Source of the DNA: JACVRW01 sp963812915
Lineage (GTDB): Bacteria > Actinomycetota > Thermoleophilia > Solirubrobacterales > Thermoleophilaceae
Assembly (NCBI GenBank): GCA_963812915.1
Contig: CAWEXB010000006.1
Span: 132,586 to 196,585, forward strand
Direction of reading: 5' to 3'
Length of the DNA: 64,000 bases
Shown: one piece after another, positions 35,431 to 42,814 of the stretch
Layout of the letters: each line of letters opens with the position of its first letter
Numbering within the stretch: the first letter of the stretch is position 1
Program-made: the position numbers and the translations under genes
Notes under the pieces: generated by a model
Database searches by the model: none
Told to the model about the DNA's origin: nothing
Seen by the model: only the letters and a program-made list of their open reading frames with translations

Positions 35431-35850
35431 CTAGTGATTTGGCGACGCGGCGGATATGTCGGCGAGCGTCGGTCCGGCATCGCGGTCCTGGGCCAGGTCT
35501 CCAAGAGACACAACGCCGACCAGCCCTCCGTCGCTGACCACGGGCAGTCGACGGATGCTGTTCTCGTCCATCGTCTGAGCCGCCGCCTCCACGCCGTCGC
35601 CCGGCTCGAGCGTTCGCGGATCCGAGGTGCAGACGTCGCCGACCGTGGTCGACTGAGGGTCGCGGCCGTCGGCGATCGCCCGGACGACGATGTCACGGTC
35701 CGTGAGGATGCCGGCCACCCGCCCGCCATCGGTCACGATCACGTTGCCGATGTCGCCGTCGCGCATCTCGCGCGCGGCGTCGACGAGCCTGTCGCCGATC
35801 TCGACCGTGCGCGGGTCGCGGGTCATGATCTCCTCGACTGTGCCGGCCAT
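35431..35850 (-). CDS. Tandem CBS-domain protein
   Basis: A 139-residue Bateman-module protein. CBS1: VEEIMTRDPRTVEIGDRL through IVTDGGRVAGILTDRDIVVRA; CBS2: VGDVCTSDPRTLEPGDGV through LPVVSDGGLVGVVSLGDLA. Such free-standing pairs bind adenosine nucleotides and act as energy or redox sensors. ATG 35850 lies behind AAAGGAGG; the longer frame upstream is not CBS-like. Divergent from the TIR-like gene at 35943, with a 92-base shared promoter region. Confidence 0.93.
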   Translation of the reverse strand: MAGTVEEIMTRDPRTVEIGDRLVDAAREMRDGDIGNVIVTDGGRVAGILTDRDIVVRAIADGRDPQSTTVGDVCTSDPRTLEPGDGVEAAAQTMDENSIRRLPVVSDGGLVGVVSLGDLAQDRDAGPTLADISAASPNH

Positions 35851-35942
35851 CTGGTCGGACCTCCTTTGGTTGCCGTGTTCATCATCCCCTACTCGTTCCC
35901 GAAGCGCCGCCGAGCGAGCGCGGAGCAGTAGCCTGTCCACTG

Positions 35943-36863
35943 ATGAAGCCGCGAATCTTCCTCGGGTCGTCCGGACAGCAGGAGAAGCTGCTGCAGGGGC
36001 TCACCCGCGGGCTCCAGGACATCGCGGACGTCGATCCGTGGACGACGGTCTTCAACCCGGGTGTTTCGACCCTCGAGCGGCTCGTCGAGCTCACCGGCGA
36101 GGTCGATTTCGCCGCGTTCGTCTTCGCCCAGGACGACTGGACGACGAAGGGAGCGTCGCCTGACGCAGCCTCCGGAGAGGCCTCACCGCGCGACAACGTC
36201 GTCTACGAAGCGGGCTTGTTCGGGGGTGCGCTCGGCATCCGCCGCACGTTCATCCTCCACGCGAACGGCGCCAAGCTCCCCACCGACCTGCTCGGTCTGA
36301 CCTCGATCCGGTACGACCCCGACACCACGCCGGCCGTCGTGCGCCAGATCAACCAGCAGCTGCGGAAAGCGATCGAGACGGAAGGCCGGATCAGCCGCCT
36401 GGAGGGTGACTGGTGGCAACTGTCGCTCACCGCCAGGACCGAACTCGAGCCGTCTGCGGTGTCGCTCCTGACGGTCAGCCGTGATCGCGCCGGCTCGCTC
36501 GAGGTCGCGGGACGCTCATGGCAGGCCGACGGCGCGCTGTCCGCGCGCTACTGGAGTGAGGCGTTGAAGGAACGAGTCGATCCGCCCAGCATCTTCTTCT
36601 TCTTCAACGGCGAACGTCCCCGTCTTCCAAACGCTCCCCAGCTCGAGGGGACCGGTGAGATCAAGCTCGAGAGCGTCGATCGCGCCGGCGGCTACTGGAC
36701 GTCCCGCGCCGACGGCCCCGACGCCTTCTACACACGGACCTCCGGGATCTTCCTCCGTGCCGACCCAGGTGACAAGGCCGTGTTGGACGGCAACAACCCC
36801 GCCGAGCGGGCGGCACTCATCGACCGGCGCCTCGAGGAGTGGAAGGCGTGGGCGAGCTCCTGA
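35943..36863 (+). CDS. TIR-like (Cap12/Pycsar-type, PF10137) protein with C-terminal beta-rich domain
   Basis: A 306-residue, probably cytosolic protein. Residues 1-125 form the nucleotide-binding TIR-like domain: RIFLGSSGQQEKLLQGL, DFAAFVFAQDDW, SPRDNVVYEAGLFGGALG (E89 at the NADase catalytic Glu position) and LPTDLLGLTSIRYD. Relatives fused to STING or partnered with cyclases degrade NAD+ during anti-phage signalling. After a helix (130-150), residues about 155-290 are beta-rich with GDWWQLSL, LEGTGEIKL and GGYWTSRADG, spaced as in small ligand-binding beta-barrels. No nucleotide-synthesising CD-NTase is adjacent. Defence or stress NADase is inference; the domain call is firm. Confidence 0.8.
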   Translation: MKPRIFLGSSGQQEKLLQGLTRGLQDIADVDPWTTVFNPGVSTLERLVELTGEVDFAAFVFAQDDWTTKGASPDAASGEASPRDNVVYEAGLFGGALGIRRTFILHANGAKLPTDLLGLTSIRYDPDTTPAVVRQINQQLRKAIETEGRISRLEGDWWQLSLTARTELEPSAVSLLTVSRDRAGSLEVAGRSWQADGALSARYWSEALKERVDPPSIFFFFNGERPRLPNAPQLEGTGEIKLESVDRAGGYWTSRADGPDAFYTRTSGIFLRADPGDKAVLDGNNPAERAALIDRRLEEWKAWASS

Positions 36864-37005
36864 AGGAATTGAGCGCCGCCGCGTAACGACGGACGTAGCG
36901 CCCGAGGCGGTCGCTCTCGAGCGGGTCGGGTGACTATGTCGAGCCAGATCAGGTAAGCCCGCACTGCTCACGAGCTCCAGCTCTGCGTGCTCGTGGCCCG
37001 CCATC

Positions 37006-37032
37006 GGTCACATTTTCGCGCCGCCGGGTGTC
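37006..37032 (+). promoter_or_regulatory. Candidate ECF41 promoter upstream of the NmrA/cupin/MFS operon
   Basis: GGTCACA (37006-37012), 16-base spacer, TGTC (37029-37032): one mismatch in each element relative to TGTCACA-N16-CGTC, with the same -10 variant as the promoter at 21980. It is 64 bases before an oxidoreductase gene of the class ECF41 factors usually control. Confidence 0.5.
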
Positions 37033-37095
37033 AAACGAGTGACAGATCGATTCTGCTGGTGCCGGGCCCGCCGGCGCTGGGAAAGGAAGGAAACG

Positions 37096-37899
37096 ATGCA
37101 GACGGAAAGCAAGACTCAGAAGATTGCCGTCACGGGGGCGACCGGCCGGGTCGGATCGCACCTCGTCGAGATCCTCGAGCGGCGCGGACACGATGTGGTC
37201 CCGATCGCGCGCTCCAAGGGTGTCGACGTGGTCAGCGGCGACGGTCTCGACGAGGCGCTCGTCGGGGCCGAGACCATCATCGACGCGGCAACCGGGCCCT
37301 CGCCCGACCAGGAGGAGGCGACGGCGTTCTTCACCGCCTCGGCGCGTAACCTGCAGCGAGCCGGCGCCGCGGCCGGGGCGAAGCGGATCGTGGTCGTCTC
37401 GATCATCGGCATCGACAAGTTCCGGGGCGGCTACAACGCGGCGAAGATGGCACAGGAGCGGACGCTGCTCGAAGGCCCGCTGCCGGTCCGGATCGTTCGC
37501 GCGGCCCAGTTCCACGAGTTCGTCGAGCCGCTGCTCGGGTGGACGATCCAGGACGGCGTCGCCTACGTGCCCGAGATGCGAACGCAGCTCGTGGCCGCCC
37601 GCGCCGTCGCCGAAGCTCTCGCCGACGCGGCCGAGGAGCCCGAGACCGAGAACGGCAGGATCACCGAGGTCGCAGGCCCGCAGGAGGAGCGTCTCGCCGA
37701 TATGGCCGCCGCGCTCTTTGCCAGCCGAGGTGACTCGTTCGAGATCCGCGAGAGCCGTGGCGGTCCACTGGCGGAGCCCGGCGACCCGGACGCCGCGGCC
37801 TATGCGGAGGGCGCCGCGCTGCCCAACCCGGGCGCGAAGCTCGCCGGCCCCAGCTTCGAAGAGTGGCTCGCGACGGCGGGGAAGGAGCAGAAGTCATGA
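37096..37899 (+). CDS. NmrA-like/atypical SDR NAD(P)-binding protein
   Basis: A 267-residue Rossmann-fold protein. IAVTGATGRVGSHLVEILERRGHDVV binds NAD(P); RIVVVSIIGIDKFRGGYNAAK carries the helix-capping segment without the classical YxxxK, as in NmrA-like redox-sensing or reductase proteins. AAGGAAGGAA precedes the ATG. Its stop overlaps the cupin start as ATGA. Possibly an ECF41-controlled oxidoreductase. Confidence 0.85.
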   Translation: MQTESKTQKIAVTGATGRVGSHLVEILERRGHDVVPIARSKGVDVVSGDGLDEALVGAETIIDAATGPSPDQEEATAFFTASARNLQRAGAAAGAKRIVVVSIIGIDKFRGGYNAAKMAQERTLLEGPLPVRIVRAAQFHEFVEPLLGWTIQDGVAYVPEMRTQLVAARAVAEALADAAEEPETENGRITEVAGPQEERLADMAAALFASRGDSFEIRESRGGPLAEPGDPDAAAYAEGAALPNPGAKLAGPSFEEWLATAGKEQKS

Positions 37900-38369
37900 A
37901 CAGCACGACGTCGAAATTCAGCCCCCGGCAGGACACCTACTGGTGGCAGGGCAGCGTGATGGAGATCAAGGCCCGCGCCGAGGACACCGGCGGTGCCCTC
38001 GGTGTCCTCGAGGGCCGCTTCTTCGAGGAGGGGTACGGGCCCCCGCTCCACGTCCATAGCCGCGAGGACGAAGCCATGTATGTGCTCGAGGGGCAGATCC
38101 GCTTCCGCGTGGGAGACGACGAGTTCGTCGCCGGTCCCGGTACCTGGGTCTGGCAGCCGCGGGGCGTAGCGCACACCTTCAGAGTGGAGTCCGAGGGCGC
38201 GCGAGCGCTCGTGATCTTTACGCCCGGAGGCATCGAGGGCATGTTCGAGGAGGGCGGCGTGCCGGCCGGAGAGTCGGCCGAGCCGCCCCAGCAGGAGTAC
38301 GACCTGGAGGCCGCTGCGGCGCTCGCAAAGCGCTACGGCTTCGAGGTCGTCGGACCGCAGCTGGCGTAA
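37896..38369 (+). CDS. Cupin-domain protein
   Basis: A 157-residue single-cupin protein. Motif 1 is PPLHVHSREDEAMYVLEGQI (two His and one Glu of the metal site); motif 2 is GTWVWQPRGVAHTFRV. Could be a dioxygenase, isomerase or binding protein. Translationally coupled to the NmrA-like SDR and nine bases ahead of an efflux transporter, so it probably acts in the same small-molecule response. Confidence 0.88.
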   Translation: MNSTTSKFSPRQDTYWWQGSVMEIKARAEDTGGALGVLEGRFFEEGYGPPLHVHSREDEAMYVLEGQIRFRVGDDEFVAGPGTWVWQPRGVAHTFRVESEGARALVIFTPGGIEGMFEEGGVPAGESAEPPQQEYDLEAAAALAKRYGFEVVGPQLA

Positions 38370-38378
38370 CTTGAGTAC

Positions 38379-39932
38379 ATGCACGCTGATGCCGCAGCGG
38401 ACGGCATCGCATACCAGAGCGGCCGTGGCCGCTGGGTCCTCGGCGTCGCGATCGCCGGGTCCGGGATGGCGTTCCTCGACGGGACGATCGTCAACGTCGC
38501 GCTGCCCGACATCGGCCGCGACTTCGACGCCTCGACGAGCTCGCTGCAGTGGATCCTCAACGGCTACCTGCTGGCGCTCGCGTCGCTGATCCTGCTTGGC
38601 GGCTCGCTCGGCGACCGCTACGGACGCCGGCGCGTTTTCGTGGCCGGGGCGGTGCTGTTCACGGCCGCCTCGGTCCTGTGCGCGGCCTCCCCCAACGTCG
38701 AGCTGCTGATCGCGGCGCGGATCCTGCAGGGAATCGGCGGAGCGTTGCTGACGCCCGGGAGCCTGGCGATGATCGAGGCGAGCTTCCGGCGTGAGGACCG
38801 CCCCCGCGCGATCGGCGCCTGGTCCGGGCTGACGGGCGTCGCAGCCGCGGTCGGGCCGCTGCTCGGCGGCTACCTCGTGGACGCGGTGTCGTGGCGGGCG
38901 ACTTTCCTGATCAACGTCCCGCTCGGCGCGCTGGTCGTGGCGACCGCCCACCACGTTCCCGAGTCCCGCGATCCGACAGCCCACGGGCACCTCGACGCCA
39001 GCGGCGCGCTGCTGGCGGCGCTCGCCCTCGGCGCGACGACCTACGCGCTGATCGAGGGCCCCGACGACGGCCTGACGCCGTCGATCGTGGTGATCGCTGG
39101 CGTGGGCCTGATTGCGCTCGCGGCCTTCCTGCTGGCCGAGCGGCGCAGCCCGAACCCGATGCTGCCGCTCGGCATCTTCGCCTCCCGCCAGTTCAGCGCA
39201 GCCAACGTCGTGACCTTCGTGGTGTACGCGGCGCTCGGCGGCATGTTCTTCCTGCTCGTCTCGTTCCTGCAGATCTCGCTGGGCTACTCGCCGATCGCCG
39301 CCGGCGCCGCGCTGCTTCCCCAGACGGTGTTGATGCTGCTGCTGTCGGCGCGCTCGGGAGCCCTGGCCCAGCGCATCGGTCCCAGGATCCCGCTGACCGT
39401 CGGCCCGCTCACTATCGCGGCCGGGATGCTGCTGATGACCCAGATCGACCCCGGCGACAGCTACGTCGCGTCAGTGCTGCCTGCGGTGATCGTGTTCGGC
39501 CTCGGGCTGACTCTCGTCGCCTCGCCGGTGACCGCCACCGCGCTCGCCGCCGTCGACGCCAGCCACGCCGGCGTCGCGTCCGGGGTCAACAACGCCGTCG
39601 CACGCGTCGCCAACCTGCTCGCGGTGGCCGTCCTGCCCCTCGTCGCCGGCATCACCGGCGACAGCTTCTTCGACCCCGCCGCCATGACCGACGGCTTCCA
39701 CATTGCGATGCTCACCTGCGCCGCGCTCGCCGCCGCCGGCGGCGCCGTCGCCTGGCTGACCATCAGCAACGACGCGCTCGCCGCTGAGCCCGAGCGGCGC
39801 GGCGAACCACCGATCGCCGTCCCAACCCACTACACGTGCGCCGTCTCCGGGCCGCCCTGGCAACCAGCAAACGGACACAGCCGGGCCACCCTGGCCACGC
39901 AAGCAACCGGAACGGCTCAGCCCGGAGAGTAG
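38379..39932 (+). CDS. MFS drug:H+ antiporter, DHA2 (14-TM, EmrB/QacA type)
   Basis: A 517-residue transporter. TM1 motif FLDGTIVNVALPDIG, the A-motif GGSLGDRYGRRRVF between TM2 and TM3, and the antiporter motif C region SGLTGVAAAVGPLLGGYLV are intact; fourteen hydrophobic segments can be counted. Exports hydrophobic or cationic drugs. It follows the cupin gene by nine bases and precedes an aminotransferase gene by seven. Confidence 0.9.
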   Translation: MHADAAADGIAYQSGRGRWVLGVAIAGSGMAFLDGTIVNVALPDIGRDFDASTSSLQWILNGYLLALASLILLGGSLGDRYGRRRVFVAGAVLFTAASVLCAASPNVELLIAARILQGIGGALLTPGSLAMIEASFRREDRPRAIGAWSGLTGVAAAVGPLLGGYLVDAVSWRATFLINVPLGALVVATAHHVPESRDPTAHGHLDASGALLAALALGATTYALIEGPDDGLTPSIVVIAGVGLIALAAFLLAERRSPNPMLPLGIFASRQFSAANVVTFVVYAALGGMFFLLVSFLQISLGYSPIAAGAALLPQTVLMLLLSARSGALAQRIGPRIPLTVGPLTIAAGMLLMTQIDPGDSYVASVLPAVIVFGLGLTLVASPVTATALAAVDASHAGVASGVNNAVARVANLLAVAVLPLVAGITGDSFFDPAAMTDGFHIAMLTCAALAAAGGAVAWLTISNDALAAEPERRGEPPIAVPTHYTCAVSGPPWQPANGHSRATLATQATGTAQPGE

Positions 39933-39939
39933 GTCTCGG

Positions 39940-41100
39940 GTGACGCGGCCGCGGCTCGCAAACCAGCGCCACCTCTTCGAGATCCCGGACGATCTCGTCT
40001 ACCTCAACTGCGCAAGCCAGGCTCCGCAGCTGCACTCCGTCCGACTGGCGGGGGAGCGGGCGCTGGCCCGCTCTGCGACACCGTGGACGATCGGCGACAA
40101 CGACTGGTTCGACGAGGTGGAGGAGCTGCGGGAGCTGTTCTCGCTGCTGATCGGCGCCGACCCGGACGGTGTTGCCCTGATCCCCGCAACGAGCTACGGG
40201 CTCGCAGTGGCGGCGCACAACGTGCGAGCCTCACAGGGCGACAGGGTCCTGTTGCTCGCGGACGACTACCCGTCCAACGTCTACACCTGGCGGACCTGGG
40301 CTCGCCGGACGGGCGCCGAGCTCCTCACCGTCGGGCGCCAGGAGGGCCAGAGCTGGACCGCGGCCATCCTCGAAGCGCTCGACGAGCGGGTGCGCGTCGT
40401 CTCGGTCCCCAACGTCCACTGGACCGACGGCGCCCTAGTCGAGCTCGCGCGGGTGGGCGAGCGCGCTCGCCAGGCCGGGGCGCTGTTCGTGGTCGAGGCG
40501 ACGCAGTCGCTCGGCGCCCTGCCGCTCGACCTGTCGGTCGTCCGCCCCGACTTTCTGGTCGCCACGGGGTACAAGTGGCTGCTCGGCCCGCTCAGCGTTT
40601 CCTACATGTTCGTCGGCGAGGAGCAGCGGTCGGGCCGCCCAATCGAGGAGAACTGGAGCAACCGCGTCGACGCGGAAGACGCCGCGCGCCTGACCGACTA
40701 CAGCGACCGCTACCGCCCCGGCGCGCGGCGCTTCGACGTCGGGCAGCGCAGCAACTTCACGCTGGTGCCCATGGCCATCGCGGCGCTGCGCCAGCTGCGC
40801 GAGTGGGGCGTGGGGAACATAGCCGCTAGCTTGGCCCCGACGACGAGCCGTATTGAACGCGAGGCCACGGCGCGGGGCCTAGCCCCTCTGTCCGCGGATC
40901 AGCGTGGGCCGCACATGCTCGGCATCCGCGTGCCGGCCGACCAGCACGCCGCGATAGCGAAGCTGCTGGCGGACGCCAACGTGTTCGTCGGGGTGCGCGG
41001 CTCGTCGCTGCGCATCAGCCCGCACCTGCACACGACCGAGCGTGACATCGACCTGCTCTTCGCGGCGCTGGACCGCGCGATGGCGAGAGCAGCCACCTAA
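39940..41100 (+). CDS. Class V aminotransferase (cysteine desulfurase/epimerase-like)
   Basis: A 386-residue PLP-dependent fold-type I enzyme. ATSYGLAVAAHNV forms the phosphate-binding start, VEATQSLGALPLD the cofactor-ring contact, and ATGYKWLLGP holds the PLP Lys. The ring-contact residue is Glu where almost all relatives have Asp (VDAxQ), which would alter PLP protonation. No desulfurase active-site Cys loop is apparent, so a lyase, epimerase or kynureninase-like reaction is more likely than sulfur transfer. GTG start, seven bases after the MFS gene. Confidence 0.82.
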   Translation: MTRPRLANQRHLFEIPDDLVYLNCASQAPQLHSVRLAGERALARSATPWTIGDNDWFDEVEELRELFSLLIGADPDGVALIPATSYGLAVAAHNVRASQGDRVLLLADDYPSNVYTWRTWARRTGAELLTVGRQEGQSWTAAILEALDERVRVVSVPNVHWTDGALVELARVGERARQAGALFVVEATQSLGALPLDLSVVRPDFLVATGYKWLLGPLSVSYMFVGEEQRSGRPIEENWSNRVDAEDAARLTDYSDRYRPGARRFDVGQRSNFTLVPMAIAALRQLREWGVGNIAASLAPTTSRIEREATARGLAPLSADQRGPHMLGIRVPADQHAAIAKLLADANVFVGVRGSSLRISPHLHTTERDIDLLFAALDRAMARAAT

Positions 41101-41257
41101 GCGGTTTCGGCGGCCTACACGGCAAGTACCATGGGCGGGCCAGTCGACCCTCGATGACGTCGTGGCGAGTGCGACGAGCCAACCGTCGTGCGGTCGATTC
41201 CGGTCACGGCTCGCGAGCGGCTCGGCAGGTTTGGCGACGCTTTCAGGAGGCGATCTC

Positions 41258-42814
41258 ATGACTTCAGGAGAACTGGACGCACGCGCTAAGGGACGGGCTC
41301 TGGCGCTGCTGGCGGTGACGCAGTTCGTGGTCATCCTCGACGCCTCGATCGTCAATGTGGCGCTGCCCTCGATCGGCGGTGCGCTCGACTTCTCACAGGA
41401 CAACCTCTCGTGGGTGGTCAACGCCTACACGCTGACCTTCGGCGGCTTCCTGCTGCTCGGCGGCCGCCTCGCCGACCTCATGGGCCGCCGGCGCATGTTC
41501 ATGAGCGGCCTCGTCCTCTTCACGGCGGCCTCGCTGCTCGCCGGTCTCGCTCAGAGCGATGTCTGGCTGATCGCCGCGCGCGCGGCGCAGGGCCTGGGCG
41601 CAGCGCTCGTCTCTCCCGCCGCCCTGTCGCTCATCACCACGATCTTCAGGGAAGGCGCCGAGCGCAACAGGGCGCTCGGGGTCTGGGGCGCCGTGGCCGG
41701 CTCCGGTGGCGCCGCGGGGGTCCTCCTCGGCGGCATGTTGACCGAATGGGCGGGCTGGGAGTGGGTCTTCTTCGTCAACGTCCCGATCGGCCTCGCCGCC
41801 GTGGCGCTGGCGCCGCGCGTGCTGCCCGAGAGCCGCGAGGAGGGCGTCGCCCGGGCGTTCGACGCGACCGGCGCGGTGCTGGTGACCGGCGGCCTCGCGC
41901 TCCTCGTCTACACGCTCGTCGACGCGGAGTCGGCGGGCTGGACGTCGACGCAGACCCTCGGCCTAGGAGCGCTGTCGCTGGCCACTCTGGCCGCGTTCGT
42001 CGCGTGGGAGGCGCGCACGAGCGACCCGCTGATGCCGTTCAGCATCTTCCGGCTGCAGACCCTGCGCGGCGCGAACGTCGTGGGCCTGCTGCTCGGCATG
42101 GCGTTGTTCTCGATGTTCTTCTTCCTGTCGCTCTACCTGCAGCAGGTCCTCGGCTACAGCGCACTCGAGACGGGCTTCGCGTTCCTGCCGCTGGCCGTAC
42201 TGATCATCGTCAGCTCGACCGTGGCGTCGCAATTGGTCACACGCACCGGCGCCAGGCCGACGCTCGTGGTCGGCATGCTGCTCATCACCGGCGCACTGGT
42301 GTGGTTCTCGCAGGTCTCGGCCGGTGGCTCGTATGTGGGTGACGTTCTGTTCCCCGCGCTCATCGTCGCCGTCGGCCTCGGGTTCGCCTTCGTCCCGGTG
42401 ACCATCGCTGCGGTGACGGGGACGCGGCCCGACGAGGCGGGGCTCGCATCCGGCCTCATCAACACGAGCCAGCAGATCGGCGGCGCGCTCGGGTTGGCGA
42501 TCCTGGTCTCGGTCGCCACCAGCCGAACGGCGAGCGCCGTCTCGGACGGCATACGCGACCAGGCGGTGGCGCTGAACGAGGGTTTCCAGACGGCGTTTCT
42601 CGTCGGCGCCGGGTTCACGCTCGTGGGCGCGATCGTGGCCACCCTGACGATCAGTTCGCGCGACTGCCGGAAGCAGATCGAGGGGGGTGTAGAGGTCCCG
42701 GTGCCATGCGTCGGCCAGCCACAGGTTCAGCTGGAGGTGGCTCCCGCGCCTGCGGGAGCCCAAGCAACAGCGGCAACAACCAACAGACCCGGTGGCGTAG
42801 ACCGTCGCGAATGA
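41258..42814 (+). CDS. MFS drug:H+ antiporter, DHA2 family, second transporter
   Basis: A 518-residue, 14-TM transporter. VVILDASIVNVALPSIG (TM1), GGRLADLMGRRRMF (A-motif) and GVWGAVAGSGGAAGVLLGG (motif C) are all intact. ATG 41258 follows CAGGAGGCG; an upstream in-frame extension is not membrane-like. It overlaps the CoA-transferase fusion start (ATGA), suggesting the transporter and that enzyme are co-produced. Confidence 0.9.
   Translation: MTSGELDARAKGRALALLAVTQFVVILDASIVNVALPSIGGALDFSQDNLSWVVNAYTLTFGGFLLLGGRLADLMGRRRMFMSGLVLFTAASLLAGLAQSDVWLIAARAAQGLGAALVSPAALSLITTIFREGAERNRALGVWGAVAGSGGAAGVLLGGMLTEWAGWEWVFFVNVPIGLAAVALAPRVLPESREEGVARAFDATGAVLVTGGLALLVYTLVDAESAGWTSTQTLGLGALSLATLAAFVAWEARTSDPLMPFSIFRLQTLRGANVVGLLLGMALFSMFFFLSLYLQQVLGYSALETGFAFLPLAVLIIVSSTVASQLVTRTGARPTLVVGMLLITGALVWFSQVSAGGSYVGDVLFPALIVAVGLGFAFVPVTIAAVTGTRPDEAGLASGLINTSQQIGGALGLAILVSVATSRTASAVSDGIRDQAVALNEGFQTAFLVGAGFTLVGAIVATLTISSRDCRKQIEGGVEVPVPCVGQPQVQLEVAPAPAGAQATAATTNRPGGVDRRE

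Noticed and set aside
37028..37043. TGTCA-AACGAG-TGACA inverted repeat
   Set aside because: Its left arm coincides with the -10 element of the candidate ECF41 promoter, and five-base arms are weak. Not called as a separate operator.
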